Source: SXOA01 sp046153945 (GTDB taxonomy: Bacteria; Planctomycetota; Planctomycetia; Pirellulales; Pirellulaceae). Taken from it: 64,000 nt of DNA. A program made the translations under genes and the position numbers. The stretch covers positions 1 to 64,000 of the forward strand of contig JBJXFF010000093.1 in NCBI GenBank assembly GCA_046153945.1, given 5' to 3'. Position 1 is the first letter of the stretch. Each line of letters opens with the position of its first letter. The notes below the pieces were generated by a model, which saw nothing but the letters and a program-made list of their open reading frames with translations, had not been told where the DNA came from and did not search any database. This document shows, piece after piece, positions 16,985 through 26,111 of the stretch.

Positions 16985-18213
16985 GTTCCGCCGAAGCAAT
17001 TGACTTTCAAGCCGTTCCGCTGGCCGAACTGGAACCGTCGCAAGCGGTCAGCCATTTGGTCGAGCAAGCTGCCGAATTGAAGGCCAGTGACATTTTCCTC
17101 CTGAGCGATGAAACCGGCTTGCGAGTCGCCGTTCGTCGCATGGGCCATTTGGAAACTCTGGCGGAAGTTTCCCGCGAGCAAGGGCGCTACCTCATATCGT
17201 ACCTCAAGGCCCAAGCTGGCATCGACATTGCCGAACGCCGCCGTCCGCAGGAGGGGCGCTGGATATTTGACCGCGCCGCCGGAAGGATCGATCTCCGCAT
17301 CAATATTATTCCGACGCTGCATGGCGAAGATCTGGCAGCGCGAATTCTGGACCGTAAGCAGGGCCTCCGCTCGCTCGATTCGCTGGGCTTCACGCGCGGC
17401 GACTTGCAAAAGCTCACGTCGTTGCTATCGAGCCCCAGCGGCCTCATACTGGTCACCGGTCCGACCGGCACCGGCAAGACGACCACGCTTTATGCCTGCC
17501 TCCAGCACCTGAATAACGGCACGCGGAAAATCAATACGCTTGAGGACCCCGTTGAATACCAGCTTGCTGGCATTCGCCAGTCGCAAGTGACGCCGAAACT
17601 TGCGGTTGATTTTCCCGAGATGCTCCGCAACGTTCTCCGTCAAGCTCCGGACGTCATCATGATTGGTGAAATCCGGGACGAAGAAACCGCTGCCACGGCG
17701 GTTCGGGCCGCCAACAGTGGTCACTTGGTGCTGGCGACGTTGCATGCTCCCGTCGCCGCAGGCGCGGTGCAAAGCATGCGAGCTCTCAACAGCAATCCTT
17801 ATTTCCTGGCGAGCAGTCTCCTCGGCGTCGTCGCCCAGCGGCTGGTTCGCAAGCTCTGCCAGAACTGCCGCACCGCGTATGACATCAGCGAATCCCCCGA
17901 TACTTTTGCGGAAGTCCAGGGGCTGCTGGAGCCGGGCCTCGGCACTTTCATCTACGGCCCGAGCGGCTGCGACAAGTGCCGCAATCAGGGCTATGACGGG
18001 CAGGTGGGCGTCTTTGAGGTGATGACCTTCAACCGCGAATTGCGGCAGATGGTGCTTCATGGCAAACCCACTGAAGACCTCCAAAAGCAGGCCATCGCCA
18101 GCGGCATGATCGAATTCCGCCGGGCGGCGATGCTGAAAATCGCCCAGGGCCTGACCAGCACGGAAGAGGTCCTCCGCGAATTGCCGGCTGAGTATTTGGG
18201 GCTGGAGATGTAG
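16981..18213 (+). CDS. GspE/PilB-type secretion ATPase
   Basis: 410 aa. The N2-like domain starts at about 25 ('ASDIFLLSDETGLRVAVRRMG'). The ATPase core has Walker A 'TGPTGTGKTTTLY' (159-171), an Asp box 'NTLEDPVEY', Walker B 'APDVIMIGEIRDEETA' (222-237) and His box 'HLVLATLHAP' (248-257). The zinc-binding C-domain has two CxxC pairs: Cys293/Cys296 ('CQNC') and 'CDKC' near 332. This GspE-like zinc element separates it from PilT. It lacks the long N1 domain of typical GspE (~500 aa). It powers a type II secretion or type IV pilus system, but no other pilus gene is in the window. Coupled to the STAS gene upstream. Confidence 0.9.
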   Translation: MSSAEAIDFQAVPLAELEPSQAVSHLVEQAAELKASDIFLLSDETGLRVAVRRMGHLETLAEVSREQGRYLISYLKAQAGIDIAERRRPQEGRWIFDRAAGRIDLRINIIPTLHGEDLAARILDRKQGLRSLDSLGFTRGDLQKLTSLLSSPSGLILVTGPTGTGKTTTLYACLQHLNNGTRKINTLEDPVEYQLAGIRQSQVTPKLAVDFPEMLRNVLRQAPDVIMIGEIRDEETAATAVRAANSGHLVLATLHAPVAAGAVQSMRALNSNPYFLASSLLGVVAQRLVRKLCQNCRTAYDISESPDTFAEVQGLLEPGLGTFIYGPSGCDKCRNQGYDGQVGVFEVMTFNRELRQMVLHGKPTEDLQKQAIASGMIEFRRAAMLKIAQGLTSTEEVLRELPAEYLGLEM

Positions 18214-18386
18214 AGCCGTGATTTGGATTTGCTTTGCTGACAGAACCACCGAAAGACGAGCCCTAGCGTTCTTGCTTGGTCGCTTCTCCGGGCGCGTGCT
18301 GAAGACAGGAGAGCATCTGGTTCCCCAAGCGGCAATAAATGCGCTCACGGAACGGAAGATACCATTTCTCATTCTGGGGAACGGCG

Positions 18387-20069
18387 ATGCCCCGTCATGA
18401 TGAAGATGCAACTCCCTGGGTGGACCGCTTGACCATCGGTCAGGTGCTGCATAAAACGGCCAGTCGGCACGGAAAGCGGGACGCCCTCGTCTTTCCCCAC
18501 TCGGAGACTTTTCGATCGTGGACCCAGTTCGCGGACGATGTGAATGTCGCGGCTCGCGGACTTCTTGCGATGGGAATTCAGAAAGGGGAGCATGTTGCCA
18601 TCTGGGCGACCAATGTGCCCGAATGGGTGACTCTGCAATACGCCGCCGCTTCCATCGGCGCGGTCCTCGTCAACATCAACCCCGCTTATCGTCCCCACGA
18701 ACTGAAGTACGTCCTTAAACAAAGTGATTGCGTTGCTTTGTTCCTCGTCGATAAGTTCAAGACTTCCGACTACCTCGCCATGCTGGCTGAAGTCTGTCCA
18801 GAAATCGCGACAGCAAAACAAGGCGAGGTTCGGGCGGCTGAATATCCAAAGCTTCGGCGAATTATCTCCGTAAAAGGAGAGCCGCCGGCTGGACTCCTCA
18901 CCTGGCAGCAGATGGTGGAACTTGGCAAGAGCGTGCCCCAATCCCGAGTGGACGAAATCGCGGCGACGCTAGAGCCGAATGAGCCGATCAACATTCAGTA
19001 CACCTCGGGAACCACCGGCTTTCCCAAGGCGGCCATGCTCAGCCATCGCAACTTGCTGCTCAATGCGTATTACATCGGCCTTTGTCAGGACTTCACCCCA
19101 GAGGACCGGCTCTGCATCCCGGTGCCGTTTTACCACTGCTTCGGTTGCGTGCTGGGGACCTTGGCTTGCGGCGTCTTCGGCATGGCGATGATCGTCCCGG
19201 CGGAATATTTCCAGCCGACAGCTACGCTGGACGCGATTGAAAAGTACAAAGCGACGGCGCTCTACGGCGTCCCCACGATGTACATCGCTCAGCTTCAAGA
19301 CCCGTCGTTTGCCGGGCGCGACTTCTCGTCCCTCCGAACCGGCATCATGAGCGGTGCTCCTTGCCCCATCGAAATCATGCGGCAAGTGGTGGATAAGTTC
19401 CACGCCGAGCAAATCACCATCGCCTACGGCCAGACGGAGGCCTCCCCCGTCATCACGCAGACCCGCTGCGACGATCCCATCGAGCTTCGTGTTGAAACCG
19501 TCGGCCGGCCTCTGCCGAAGGTCGAGGCTAAAATTGTCGATACGAACACCGGCAAAGAGCTTCCCGACAACCAGCAAGGGGAATTTTGCACCCGCGGCCA
19601 CCTCGTCATGCTCGGCTACTACGGCAACCCCGAAGCCACCGCTGCCGCCATCGATAAAGAGGGGTGGCTCCACACCGGCGACCTTGCCGTCCGCCTCCCC
19701 AATGGGTATTTCAAAATCACGGGCCGACTTAAAGACATGGTCATCCGCGGCGGCGAGAACATCTATCCCCGCGAGGTCGAGGAATTCCTCTTCACCCACC
19801 CCGCCGTCGAACAAGCCGCCGTCTTCGGCATCCCCGACCCCAAGTACGGCGAAGAACTCGCCGCCTGGATCAAACTCAAAGCCGGCTGCACCGCGACGGC
19901 GGACGAACTCCGCGCCTTCTGCAAGAGCCAGCTAGCCCACTTCAAAGTCCCCCGCCACGTTAAATTCGTGGACGCCTTCCCGCAGACCGTCACCGGCAAG
20001 ATCCAAAAATTCAAGATGCGGGACCTGATGAAGGAAGAGTTGGGACTGGCGGAACAGAAGACGGCGTGA
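18387..20069 (+). CDS. Long-chain fatty acyl-CoA synthetase / AMP-binding ligase
   Basis: 560 aa from ATG 18387 (GGGGAACGG upstream). Adenylate-forming enzyme: A3 P-loop 'YTSGTTGFPKAAMLSH', A5 'YGQTEASPVITQTR', A7 'WLHTGDLAV', A8 'GRLKDMVIRGGENIYPREVEE' and A10 catalytic Lys in 'QTVTGKIQKFKMR'. It closely resembles the FadD/AcsF2 group that activates medium or long-chain fatty acids for beta-oxidation or lipid synthesis. Cytosolic or membrane-associated. It follows the GspE gene after 173 bp without any gene, so is probably separately transcribed. Convergent with the FtsX gene. Confidence 0.9.
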   Translation: MPRHDEDATPWVDRLTIGQVLHKTASRHGKRDALVFPHSETFRSWTQFADDVNVAARGLLAMGIQKGEHVAIWATNVPEWVTLQYAAASIGAVLVNINPAYRPHELKYVLKQSDCVALFLVDKFKTSDYLAMLAEVCPEIATAKQGEVRAAEYPKLRRIISVKGEPPAGLLTWQQMVELGKSVPQSRVDEIAATLEPNEPINIQYTSGTTGFPKAAMLSHRNLLLNAYYIGLCQDFTPEDRLCIPVPFYHCFGCVLGTLACGVFGMAMIVPAEYFQPTATLDAIEKYKATALYGVPTMYIAQLQDPSFAGRDFSSLRTGIMSGAPCPIEIMRQVVDKFHAEQITIAYGQTEASPVITQTRCDDPIELRVETVGRPLPKVEAKIVDTNTGKELPDNQQGEFCTRGHLVMLGYYGNPEATAAAIDKEGWLHTGDLAVRLPNGYFKITGRLKDMVIRGGENIYPREVEEFLFTHPAVEQAAVFGIPDPKYGEELAAWIKLKAGCTATADELRAFCKSQLAHFKVPRHVKFVDAFPQTVTGKIQKFKMRDLMKEELGLAEQKTA

Positions 20070-20088
20070 ACGGGAGGCGTGCGGCGGC

Positions 20089-21423
20089 CTACCGCAACGA
20101 CTCCAGCGGGCGGAGTCGCATGGCGAGCAGGGAGGGGATGAGGCCGCCGAAGAGTCCCATGAGGAGCGTGACGAGCAGGCCAAGGCTGATGGTGTCGCCG
20201 CTGACGAGGAGTTCCAGAACGACGGTCTTGCTGCTTTGGCCGCCGCTAACGACGCTGGTCGCTTTCAGGCCGTGAACCAAGCACCCCAGCAAGCAGCCGA
20301 GGGTGCCGCCGAGGAGGGCCAACGTGAGCGATTCCAGCAGGAACGTGCAGAGCACTTCCAGTCGGCTGAAGCCGAGGATGCGGAGGACGCCGATGTCTTT
20401 GCTCCGCTGGCTGACGGCGGCGAACATAGTGTTCATGACGCCGAACACGCCGCCGATGGAAAGGATGGCGGTGATCACGATGGTCGCCCCGAGGAACTGT
20501 CGGTTGGTGGCTGCCAGAGACTCGAAGTATTCCGTTTCGGTGTAGGCCTGTAGGGCGGAGAGCTTGTAGTCGTCGTTGAAGAACTCCTTGAGCTTCAGGG
20601 CTTCGGTGGGCCCCCCTGTCCGAACGACGAGCGTGGAGTAGTTCTCTTCGCCGAACGATTTGCCGATGCGGTCCCGCTTGGCCCAAATCTCGCTGTCGAA
20701 CGTGGAGCCGGTCGCCTTGATGATGCCGACGATGGCCATCCGCTCCTCGCCGAGCATGAAGCTGTCCCCCACGTCGAGCCGCTGCTTGTTTTTCGCGGCC
20801 GCAAGAGTCTCCTTGGTGCGGTCCAGGCCCAGTTCCCGGGCGATCCCTTCCCCGACGACCGCCTGCACCAGGTTTTGCTCGCCGGCTGCTCCCGCCAGCA
20901 CTCCTTCCTGGCTGAACCAAACTCCGGACGCGAGCGTCAGATTGTGGACCCGGGCGCTCATTTCCGGATCGTCGACGCCGCGAATCTGCACGATCCGCCG
21001 GAGCGGCCGGCCGGGAGCGGGGTTTTCGACGAGCTGGTTGCAAGAGATGTAGGCCTCGCGGCTGGAGAATGGCTGATTGGTGGCTTCATCCCGCAGGATG
21101 CCCGGCTGCAGTTCGATTTGTCCGACGTCCGCCCGTCCGAGGTTGCTGAATGCTTCGTCGGTCGAGCCTTCGGACATCAGCATTACGTTTCCCGGCTGGC
21201 CGCTTTGCTCGGTGAGGTGGAACATGCCGTTGACGAACGCCAGCATGCCGGTCATGAGGGCAATGACCAGTGTGAAGGCGAGGCCGGTCATCAGCGTCGT
21301 CAGCCAGCGAACAGTGAGGTTGCGAAGATTGTAGCGCAGCGGAACCCGGCCGATGATGGCGAGGAGCACCACCAGGGCCAGCCCGACAAGGAGGGGAATC
21401 AGGTTGTTGTAGGAAACGGACAT
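20089..21423 (-). CDS. ABC transporter permease, FtsX/MacB-type
   Basis: 444 aa. TM1 near the N-terminus ('LIPLLVGLALVVLLAII') plus a second ('TLMTGLAFTLVIALMTGML'), a periplasmic MacB-PCD-like domain, then the FtsX domain with 'AITAILSIGGVFGVMNTMFAAVSQRSKDIGVLRILGFS' and two more TM segments. MacB/LolCDE-type permeases extrude lipids, peptides or lipoproteins without a substrate channel. The paralogous permease lies 52 bp upstream on the same strand. No ATP-binding subunit is inside the window. Confidence 0.85.
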   Translation of the reverse strand: MSVSYNNLIPLLVGLALVVLLAIIGRVPLRYNLRNLTVRWLTTLMTGLAFTLVIALMTGMLAFVNGMFHLTEQSGQPGNVMLMSEGSTDEAFSNLGRADVGQIELQPGILRDEATNQPFSSREAYISCNQLVENPAPGRPLRRIVQIRGVDDPEMSARVHNLTLASGVWFSQEGVLAGAAGEQNLVQAVVGEGIARELGLDRTKETLAAAKNKQRLDVGDSFMLGEERMAIVGIIKATGSTFDSEIWAKRDRIGKSFGEENYSTLVVRTGGPTEALKLKEFFNDDYKLSALQAYTETEYFESLAATNRQFLGATIVITAILSIGGVFGVMNTMFAAVSQRSKDIGVLRILGFSRLEVLCTFLLESLTLALLGGTLGCLLGCLVHGLKATSVVSGGQSSKTVVLELLVSGDTISLGLLVTLLMGLFGGLIPSLLAMRLRPLESLR

Positions 21424-21475
21424 GGGAATATGAATCCTCTCCCTCTGGGAGAGGGCCGGGGTGAGGGTCTTCGGC

Positions 21476-22729
21476 TTATGCCACTTTGGAAAACACTTCC
21501 GACACTTTCACGCGGCAGGCTTGCCAGGCGGGGACGATCGCCCCAAGGATGGCAGCCGCACTCCCGACGGCGGGGCCCCACCACCAGGCGGCGAGCGGAA
21601 TGTCGAACTTGGGAAAAAAGGCGATGGGAAAGTTGATGCCGCCGAAAATCAAATTGACCACGCAGTAAGTTCCGCCGGAGCTGATCAGTCCCGAGCCACC
21701 TCCGAGCAATAGCGATTCCCCCACCACGAGAATCAGAATCTGATAGGGCCGAAACCCGAGCACTTTCATCACCGCCAGCTCCATCCGCCGCTCGCGGACG
21801 CCGATGCTAATTGCGTTGGCGATGATTAGCGAGAGCGAGGCAAGAGCCGCCGGCCCCAGAATCCACCGCATCCCCCAAATAATATCCCGAAAGCCGGCGA
21901 GGAACGCGGCAATGGCGTTCGACGAGACTTCGCACTTCACGGGAGGGGTGCGGTAATCGGGGGAGCCTTCGATTTGCTCTGCGACCCGGGCATAGGCTTC
22001 TGGATTGTCCACTTTCAGCCAGACCAGGTTGAGCGTCTTATCCGCAAGCGGGTGTTCTTGGCCGTTATGAGTGCTGGGGTAAACATCGAGGGCGGCATTG
22101 AGATATTCGCAGTCGATGGCTGTCGACTTGGCATAGCGGGCGGTCGTAAAAGTACCGACGATTTCGAATTCCAGGTTAATGCCAGAGTAATTAATGCCGT
22201 AGAGAGTGATTTTGTCGCCGACCTTGCGATCGATCTGTTTGAGGATGTCTTCCCCCATGATGATCGAAGCGCGGTTGTCCTTCATCTTCTGGATTGCCGC
22301 TTCCAGGTTGCGGAATTCCTCGGCGGAGAGAGACTCCTTATCCAGGCCGTCCATCATCGTCGTAATTTTCTCCGGTTGCATCGCGAAAGCGAACATCCGC
22401 AGATTTGGATCGCGGCGGGCCGGGTCCATGCTGCCGCCGAAGAACTGCCAGGTCATCGAGTCGGTCGGGTGAACGTCCTTCTGCTCCTTAGCCGCCCCAT
22501 CCCGCAGGGAATCGGAATAGGCCCGCGGCATCTGGCTGGGAAGCTGCCACTTCTCCGTGATGATCGCTTTGACGTTCTGCTTCTTCTCGCTCGTCTGATC
22601 GGCCAGGAATTGCAGGATGGACCAGACCAGAGTCACCACCAGCACCAGGGCAATCGTCCCCAGCGATGTGAGACTCGTACGCAACATATTGCGTCGGACG
22701 TTTTTGAGGATGAGAAGGAAGAATTTCAT
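21476..22729 (-). CDS. ABC transporter permease, FtsX/MacB-type
   Basis: 417 aa. N-terminal TM ('SLTSLGTIALVLVVTLVWSIL'), a periplasmic domain with 'GDKITLYGINYSG', and a C-terminal FtsX domain ('IIANAISIGVRERRMELAVMKVLGFRPYQI'), ending 'PAWQACRVKVSEVFSKVA', all typical. Together with the 444-aa permease it would form a heterodimer needing a LolD/MacB-like ATPase from elsewhere. The start is only 3 bp after the stop of the DUF1080-like gene, so these three genes are one operon. Confidence 0.85.
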   Translation of the reverse strand: MKFFLLILKNVRRNMLRTSLTSLGTIALVLVVTLVWSILQFLADQTSEKKQNVKAIITEKWQLPSQMPRAYSDSLRDGAAKEQKDVHPTDSMTWQFFGGSMDPARRDPNLRMFAFAMQPEKITTMMDGLDKESLSAEEFRNLEAAIQKMKDNRASIIMGEDILKQIDRKVGDKITLYGINYSGINLEFEIVGTFTTARYAKSTAIDCEYLNAALDVYPSTHNGQEHPLADKTLNLVWLKVDNPEAYARVAEQIEGSPDYRTPPVKCEVSSNAIAAFLAGFRDIIWGMRWILGPAALASLSLIIANAISIGVRERRMELAVMKVLGFRPYQILILVVGESLLLGGGSGLISSGGTYCVVNLIFGGINFPIAFFPKFDIPLAAWWWGPAVGSAAAILGAIVPAWQACRVKVSEVFSKVA

Positions 22730-22732
22730 CGG

Positions 22733-23416
22733 CTATGGTTTCGCGGGCTTCTCGGCCTTCACTCCTCGCAGCACGACATCGTCCCAGTCGCTGGTGTCGT
22801 CGAAGGTGCCGAGGCCGATTTGGCCCCAGGAGAAGGAGGTGTCCTTCGCGGTCATCACGGGCTTTTCCATGTTGTCGAAGTAGATCTCGATGGTCCCCTC
22901 CTTCACTCGGCGCACGATTTTGACGTTGTGCCACTGGTCGTCCCAGTCGGTCCCCTTGGTCGAGGTGAGGGAGATCTTCGTCCGCGGAGCGTCCTTGACG
23001 ATGAAAATCTGGTTGGCGTGGTCGTCCGCCTGCTTGCCCAAGTGGACGTAGTAAAAATGGGCCGGGTCCTGGTAGCCGAAGACCAGAACGGCGTCCCGGT
23101 GGCCGTAATCGGGATGGGTGCTCAGGACCTTGGCCGTCAGGACGAAATCCCCGGCAATCACATCCTTGAGGAGCGCGACGTTCGTCGGGCTCCGGTGCGG
23201 CGGCTTATAGGTCGTCTCTTTATCGTGCTGGCTGAAGACGTTCCCCTTGTCGGTCTTCTTGAGCTTCCACTGCTTGGCGTCGAAGGGTTGCCAGTGGGAG
23301 GCGTCCTTTTCGAAGTCTTCTTGGAAGAGGATGGGGAGGTCGTCAGCGGCATGAGCGGTTAGCGAAGCGGCACCGAGCAGCAATAACCCGAGAAACAACA
23401 ACCGGTTATTTAACAT
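22733..23416 (-). CDS. Secreted DUF1080-like (LamG/concanavalin-fold) protein
   Basis: 227 aa with signal peptide ('LLFLGLLLLGAASLTAHAA', cleavage about residue 23). The rest is one jelly-roll domain: 'ILFQEDFEKDASHWQPF', 'FVLTAKVLSTHPDYGHRDAVLVFGYQD', 'FYYVHLGKQADDHANQIFIV', 'WHNVKIVRRVKEGTIEIYFDNMEKPVM'. DUF1080 / 3-keto-disaccharide hydrolase-like folds act on or bind sugars; catalytic residues cannot be assigned here. First gene of an operon with two FtsX permeases, hinting at an exported or envelope-handled partner. Confidence 0.75.
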   Translation of the reverse strand: MLNNRLLFLGLLLLGAASLTAHAADDLPILFQEDFEKDASHWQPFDAKQWKLKKTDKGNVFSQHDKETTYKPPHRSPTNVALLKDVIAGDFVLTAKVLSTHPDYGHRDAVLVFGYQDPAHFYYVHLGKQADDHANQIFIVKDAPRTKISLTSTKGTDWDDQWHNVKIVRRVKEGTIEIYFDNMEKPVMTAKDTSFSWGQIGLGTFDDTSDWDDVVLRGVKAEKPAKP

Positions 23417-23439
23417 TTGAAAAGCTCCGACTTTACCGC

Positions 23440-24078
23440 CTAGTCATAGCGTCGATGCCACTCGGCAGAATAAGCAAGCAAAGGCATGTACTTATTTTGA
23501 AGTTCTTCAAACTCTTGACGCGTGTACGATAATGGCTCAAGCCTCAGCTTCTCGCGAACGAATCTCAATACGCTCCATTCGCGCTCACTCGGTACTAGCC
23601 CATTACTATCATGCCTTTCTACCGTAGAGTGCCAGTGCTGCGACGAATAGGCGAGAAGGGTCAACTCGAGGTCGAAATAGAGATATGACAGCCCAAAAAA
23701 CCCCCTGCATAGGCCAAATCTAAGGAAGCTGCGAAACGAATCACCGACAACCATTGGCAGTTCGCCGCTGCATGCTGGAGCCACGGCATAGACGGGGCAT
23801 GTTTCATCGATGCGACCGTCGCGTACCAAAATGACAAAGTGAAAGCCGTCGACCCCTGTATCGCTCAGAACCGCACAATTGATCGGATCGATAATATAAG
23901 AGCCAGGGCCAGAGTTCTCCATGCCAATGAATGACGAACCCAGAATGTTGAGCCCGGTTACCCATTCATCGCCTCGGCATGGAAATTTCGTCAGTATTTC
24001 CTCTTCCAGCGCGAGCAGTTCGTCGTGCAAGGGTAAGTCGACAACGAACGTTTGTCTTGGCATAGGTGAATCGTCCAT
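23440..24078 (-). CDS. Hypothetical SUKH/SMI1-like protein
   Basis: 212 aa from ATG 24078 (a TTG at 24111 or ATG 24063 are alternatives). The middle part ('GFHFVILVRDGRIDETCPVYAVAP', 'VVGDSFRSFLRFGLC') recalls the SUKH (SMI1/KNR4) fold used by immunity proteins in contact-dependent toxin systems. This is a weak, pattern-based call. It has no signal peptide. The gene slightly overlaps neither neighbour functionally; its 5' end lies next to the stop of the dehydrogenase gene. Codon use looks less GC-rich than its neighbours, which fits horizontal gain. Confidence 0.5.
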   Translation of the reverse strand: MDDSPMPRQTFVVDLPLHDELLALEEEILTKFPCRGDEWVTGLNILGSSFIGMENSGPGSYIIDPINCAVLSDTGVDGFHFVILVRDGRIDETCPVYAVAPACSGELPMVVGDSFRSFLRFGLCRGFFGLSYLYFDLELTLLAYSSQHWHSTVERHDSNGLVPSEREWSVLRFVREKLRLEPLSYTRQEFEELQNKYMPLLAYSAEWHRRYD

Positions 24079-24089
24079 CGCATTACGAT

Positions 24090-25265
24090 TTACTTTTTCT
24101 CCAGCCACCAAATCTGTCCGAAAGCATCCGTAAGATAGACCTCCCCGGCGTCATCCCGACCCACGGCGATGTAGGGCATCGTTTCAGACTGGATGCTCCG
24201 GTTGGCGGTTGCTTTGCCCGTTTTGGGGTCGTACTTGAGAGCCCAGACTTTGCCGGAAACGTAGTCGGCATAGATGTAGTGCCCCTCGAGTTCCGGGACC
24301 CGTTTGCCGTGGTAGACTTCGCCGCCGGTGATCGACTTGCCGACGGTGTGGTTGTATTCCCAGATCGGCTCGATCAGGTCTTTGCGCGGCTCGGAGCCTT
24401 TGGGGCCGAACTTGTGCAGACCTTCGCGGAGGTTCCAGCCGTAGTTGCCACCTTTGACGATGATGTCGATTTCCTCCCAGATGTCCTGGCCGACGTCGGC
24501 GCACCAGAACGTGCCGTCCTTTTTGTCGAACGAGATGCACCAGGGATTGCGGACACCGTAGGCCCAGATTTCCGGTTTGGCACCTTCATTGTCGACGAAC
24601 GGGTTGTCCTTGGGAACGGCGTAGGCTTTCCCTTCGTCGTGATGGTCGATATCGATGCGGAGGATTTTGCCGAGCAGCGTGCTGAGCTTCTGGCCGTTCC
24701 CTTTCGGGTCGTTGGCGAAGCCGCCGTCACCCAGGGCGATGTAGAGGAACCCGTCCGGGCCAAAAACGATGCTGCCGCCGTTGTGGTTCCAGAAGGGCTG
24801 CGGGATTCTCAGCAGCTCTTGCTCCGAAGCCGGGTCGGCTTTGTCGGGGTCGTCCTTGCTGACGAGGAAGCGGGAGATGACCGAGAGATGAGGCCCCTTG
24901 GTGGAGGTGTAATAGACGAAGAACTGGCCGTTCTCCTTGTACTTGGGATGAAATGCGAGGCCGAGGAAGCCTTCTTCGTTCTCCGTTTTCTTGTAGACGA
25001 CTCGGTCGGTGATATCGAGGAATTCCTTGACTTCACTCGCGCTCTGGTCACTGGGAAGGATGCTAATTTTCCCTTCCTGCGTGACCACAAAAATGCGCCC
25101 CGTGCCGTCACGAGCGGTGGTGAAGACCGTAGGAAGAGTGATTTTCAGGTTCGGAAACGCCCGAACCACCTTGGCGGCCGCGGGGGATTCGTCGACCTTT
25201 TGGGCGAAGAGAGGAGAGGCCAGCAGGGCAATTGCAATGGTCAGCGGTATCAAGCGGGTGAGCAT
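24090..25265 (-). CDS. Secreted PQQ-dependent sugar dehydrogenase-like protein
   Basis: 391 aa from ATG 25265, chosen because it gives a clean signal peptide ('LIPLTIAIALLASPLFAQ'). Six-bladed propeller of the glucose/sorbosone dehydrogenase family: 'VFTTARDGTGRIFVVTQEGKI', 'EEGFLGLAFHPKYKENGQFFVYYT', 'HNGGSIVFGPDGFLYIALGDGG', 'KILRIDID', 'AYGVRNPWCISFD', 'GGEVYHGKRVPELEGHYIYADY'. Known members oxidise aldoses with PQQ in the periplasm; the planctomycete versions are untested. Monocistronic by spacing. Confidence 0.88.
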   Translation of the reverse strand: MLTRLIPLTIAIALLASPLFAQKVDESPAAAKVVRAFPNLKITLPTVFTTARDGTGRIFVVTQEGKISILPSDQSASEVKEFLDITDRVVYKKTENEEGFLGLAFHPKYKENGQFFVYYTSTKGPHLSVISRFLVSKDDPDKADPASEQELLRIPQPFWNHNGGSIVFGPDGFLYIALGDGGFANDPKGNGQKLSTLLGKILRIDIDHHDEGKAYAVPKDNPFVDNEGAKPEIWAYGVRNPWCISFDKKDGTFWCADVGQDIWEEIDIIVKGGNYGWNLREGLHKFGPKGSEPRKDLIEPIWEYNHTVGKSITGGEVYHGKRVPELEGHYIYADYVSGKVWALKYDPKTGKATANRSIQSETMPYIAVGRDDAGEVYLTDAFGQIWWLEKK

Positions 25266-25370
25266 GGGGGCCTTTTTTGGTGACAGGATAATGGGGGACA
25301 GAATAATAAGAGAAGAGAATGGCAAACACAGAGCGAAGAAATCCATGTGCATCCGTGTTTCATCCTTAGC

Positions 25371-26033
25371 TCATTCCTTCTCCTCGGCTTTTGCTTTCTT
25401 TTCAGTTTTGGCTGTTTTGGAGTCCTGAGTCTTGGGTTCTTTCTTCTCAACTTTGCCGACAGTGATCGTGATTTTCTTGGCATTCACCGAGCCGTCTTTG
25501 GTTTCGTACCCCTCGGCTTCGATGAGGGAACCGGCTGGGGCAAGGGCGTAGTCCTTGCTGTCGACTTCGATGGCTAGTTCCTTGGCCAGTTTGGCCGTGA
25601 TCTTCTTTTTGCCGGCGAGCAGCGTCAACGTGTTGTCCTTCACCAGCTTGATGTTGGCCGTCACGATTGCCGGCACGTCCTTGGATTCCTGAAGAATGCC
25701 GGCCTCGTAGCCGTCGTTAGCCGAGTAAACGGTGACCTTGGCAACCTCTCCCTCCACGGTGTTCATCTTCAGCGGGCCTTCCACACGCACCAGCATCCCC
25801 GGCTTGAGATCGACTAGCGTCAATTTCCCTTGCACCGTGATGCCGACTTCCCGGTCGGGCAGGACGTTGAAAGTCCGCAAGTTGTTCGTCCCATCCTTGA
25901 GCATGATCTTGCCGGGCGCGATGGCCGTGATTTTCCCTTTGGTTTTCACCTTCTTGGGAAAGTCGGCATTCGCCGGCGGCAGGGAGCAAGTCAAAATCGC
26001 CAGCACCAGGAGCACGAGAGTGGTCGGACGCAT
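25371..26033 (-). CDS. Secreted hypothetical protein with small beta-barrel repeats and Lys/Glu tail
   Basis: 220 aa from ATG 26033, which has GGAG 7 bases upstream. Signal peptide 1-24 ('LVLLVLAILTCSLPPANA'). Repeated short beta units ('GKITAIAPGKIMLKDG', 'GMLVRVEGPLKMNTVEGEVAKV', 'LTLLAGKKKITAKLAKELAIEVD') look like OB-fold or DUF5666-type domains. The last ~30 residues are Lys/Glu/Thr-rich ('KTEKKAKAEEKE') and probably disordered. No enzyme motif. Periplasmic; role unknown. Confidence 0.65.
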   Translation of the reverse strand: MRPTTLVLLVLAILTCSLPPANADFPKKVKTKGKITAIAPGKIMLKDGTNNLRTFNVLPDREVGITVQGKLTLVDLKPGMLVRVEGPLKMNTVEGEVAKVTVYSANDGYEAGILQESKDVPAIVTANIKLVKDNTLTLLAGKKKITAKLAKELAIEVDSKDYALAPAGSLIEAEGYETKDGSVNAKKITITVGKVEKKEPKTQDSKTAKTEKKAKAEEKE

Positions 26034-26111
26034 TAGGTTCTCCACCTTTGGTTTCATGTGGAAATCGCGGAAACCAAACTGTAACCCACCCGTCGTTTGT
26101 TTGCCACCAAC

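Noticed and set aside
21974..23362. 462-aa open frame on the plus strand
   Set aside because: Antisense to the FtsX and DUF1080-like genes; crosses two genuine coding regions.
24066..25283. 405-aa open frame on the plus strand
   Set aside because: Antisense to the PQQ-type dehydrogenase; Val/Ala/Asp-rich shadow without family features.
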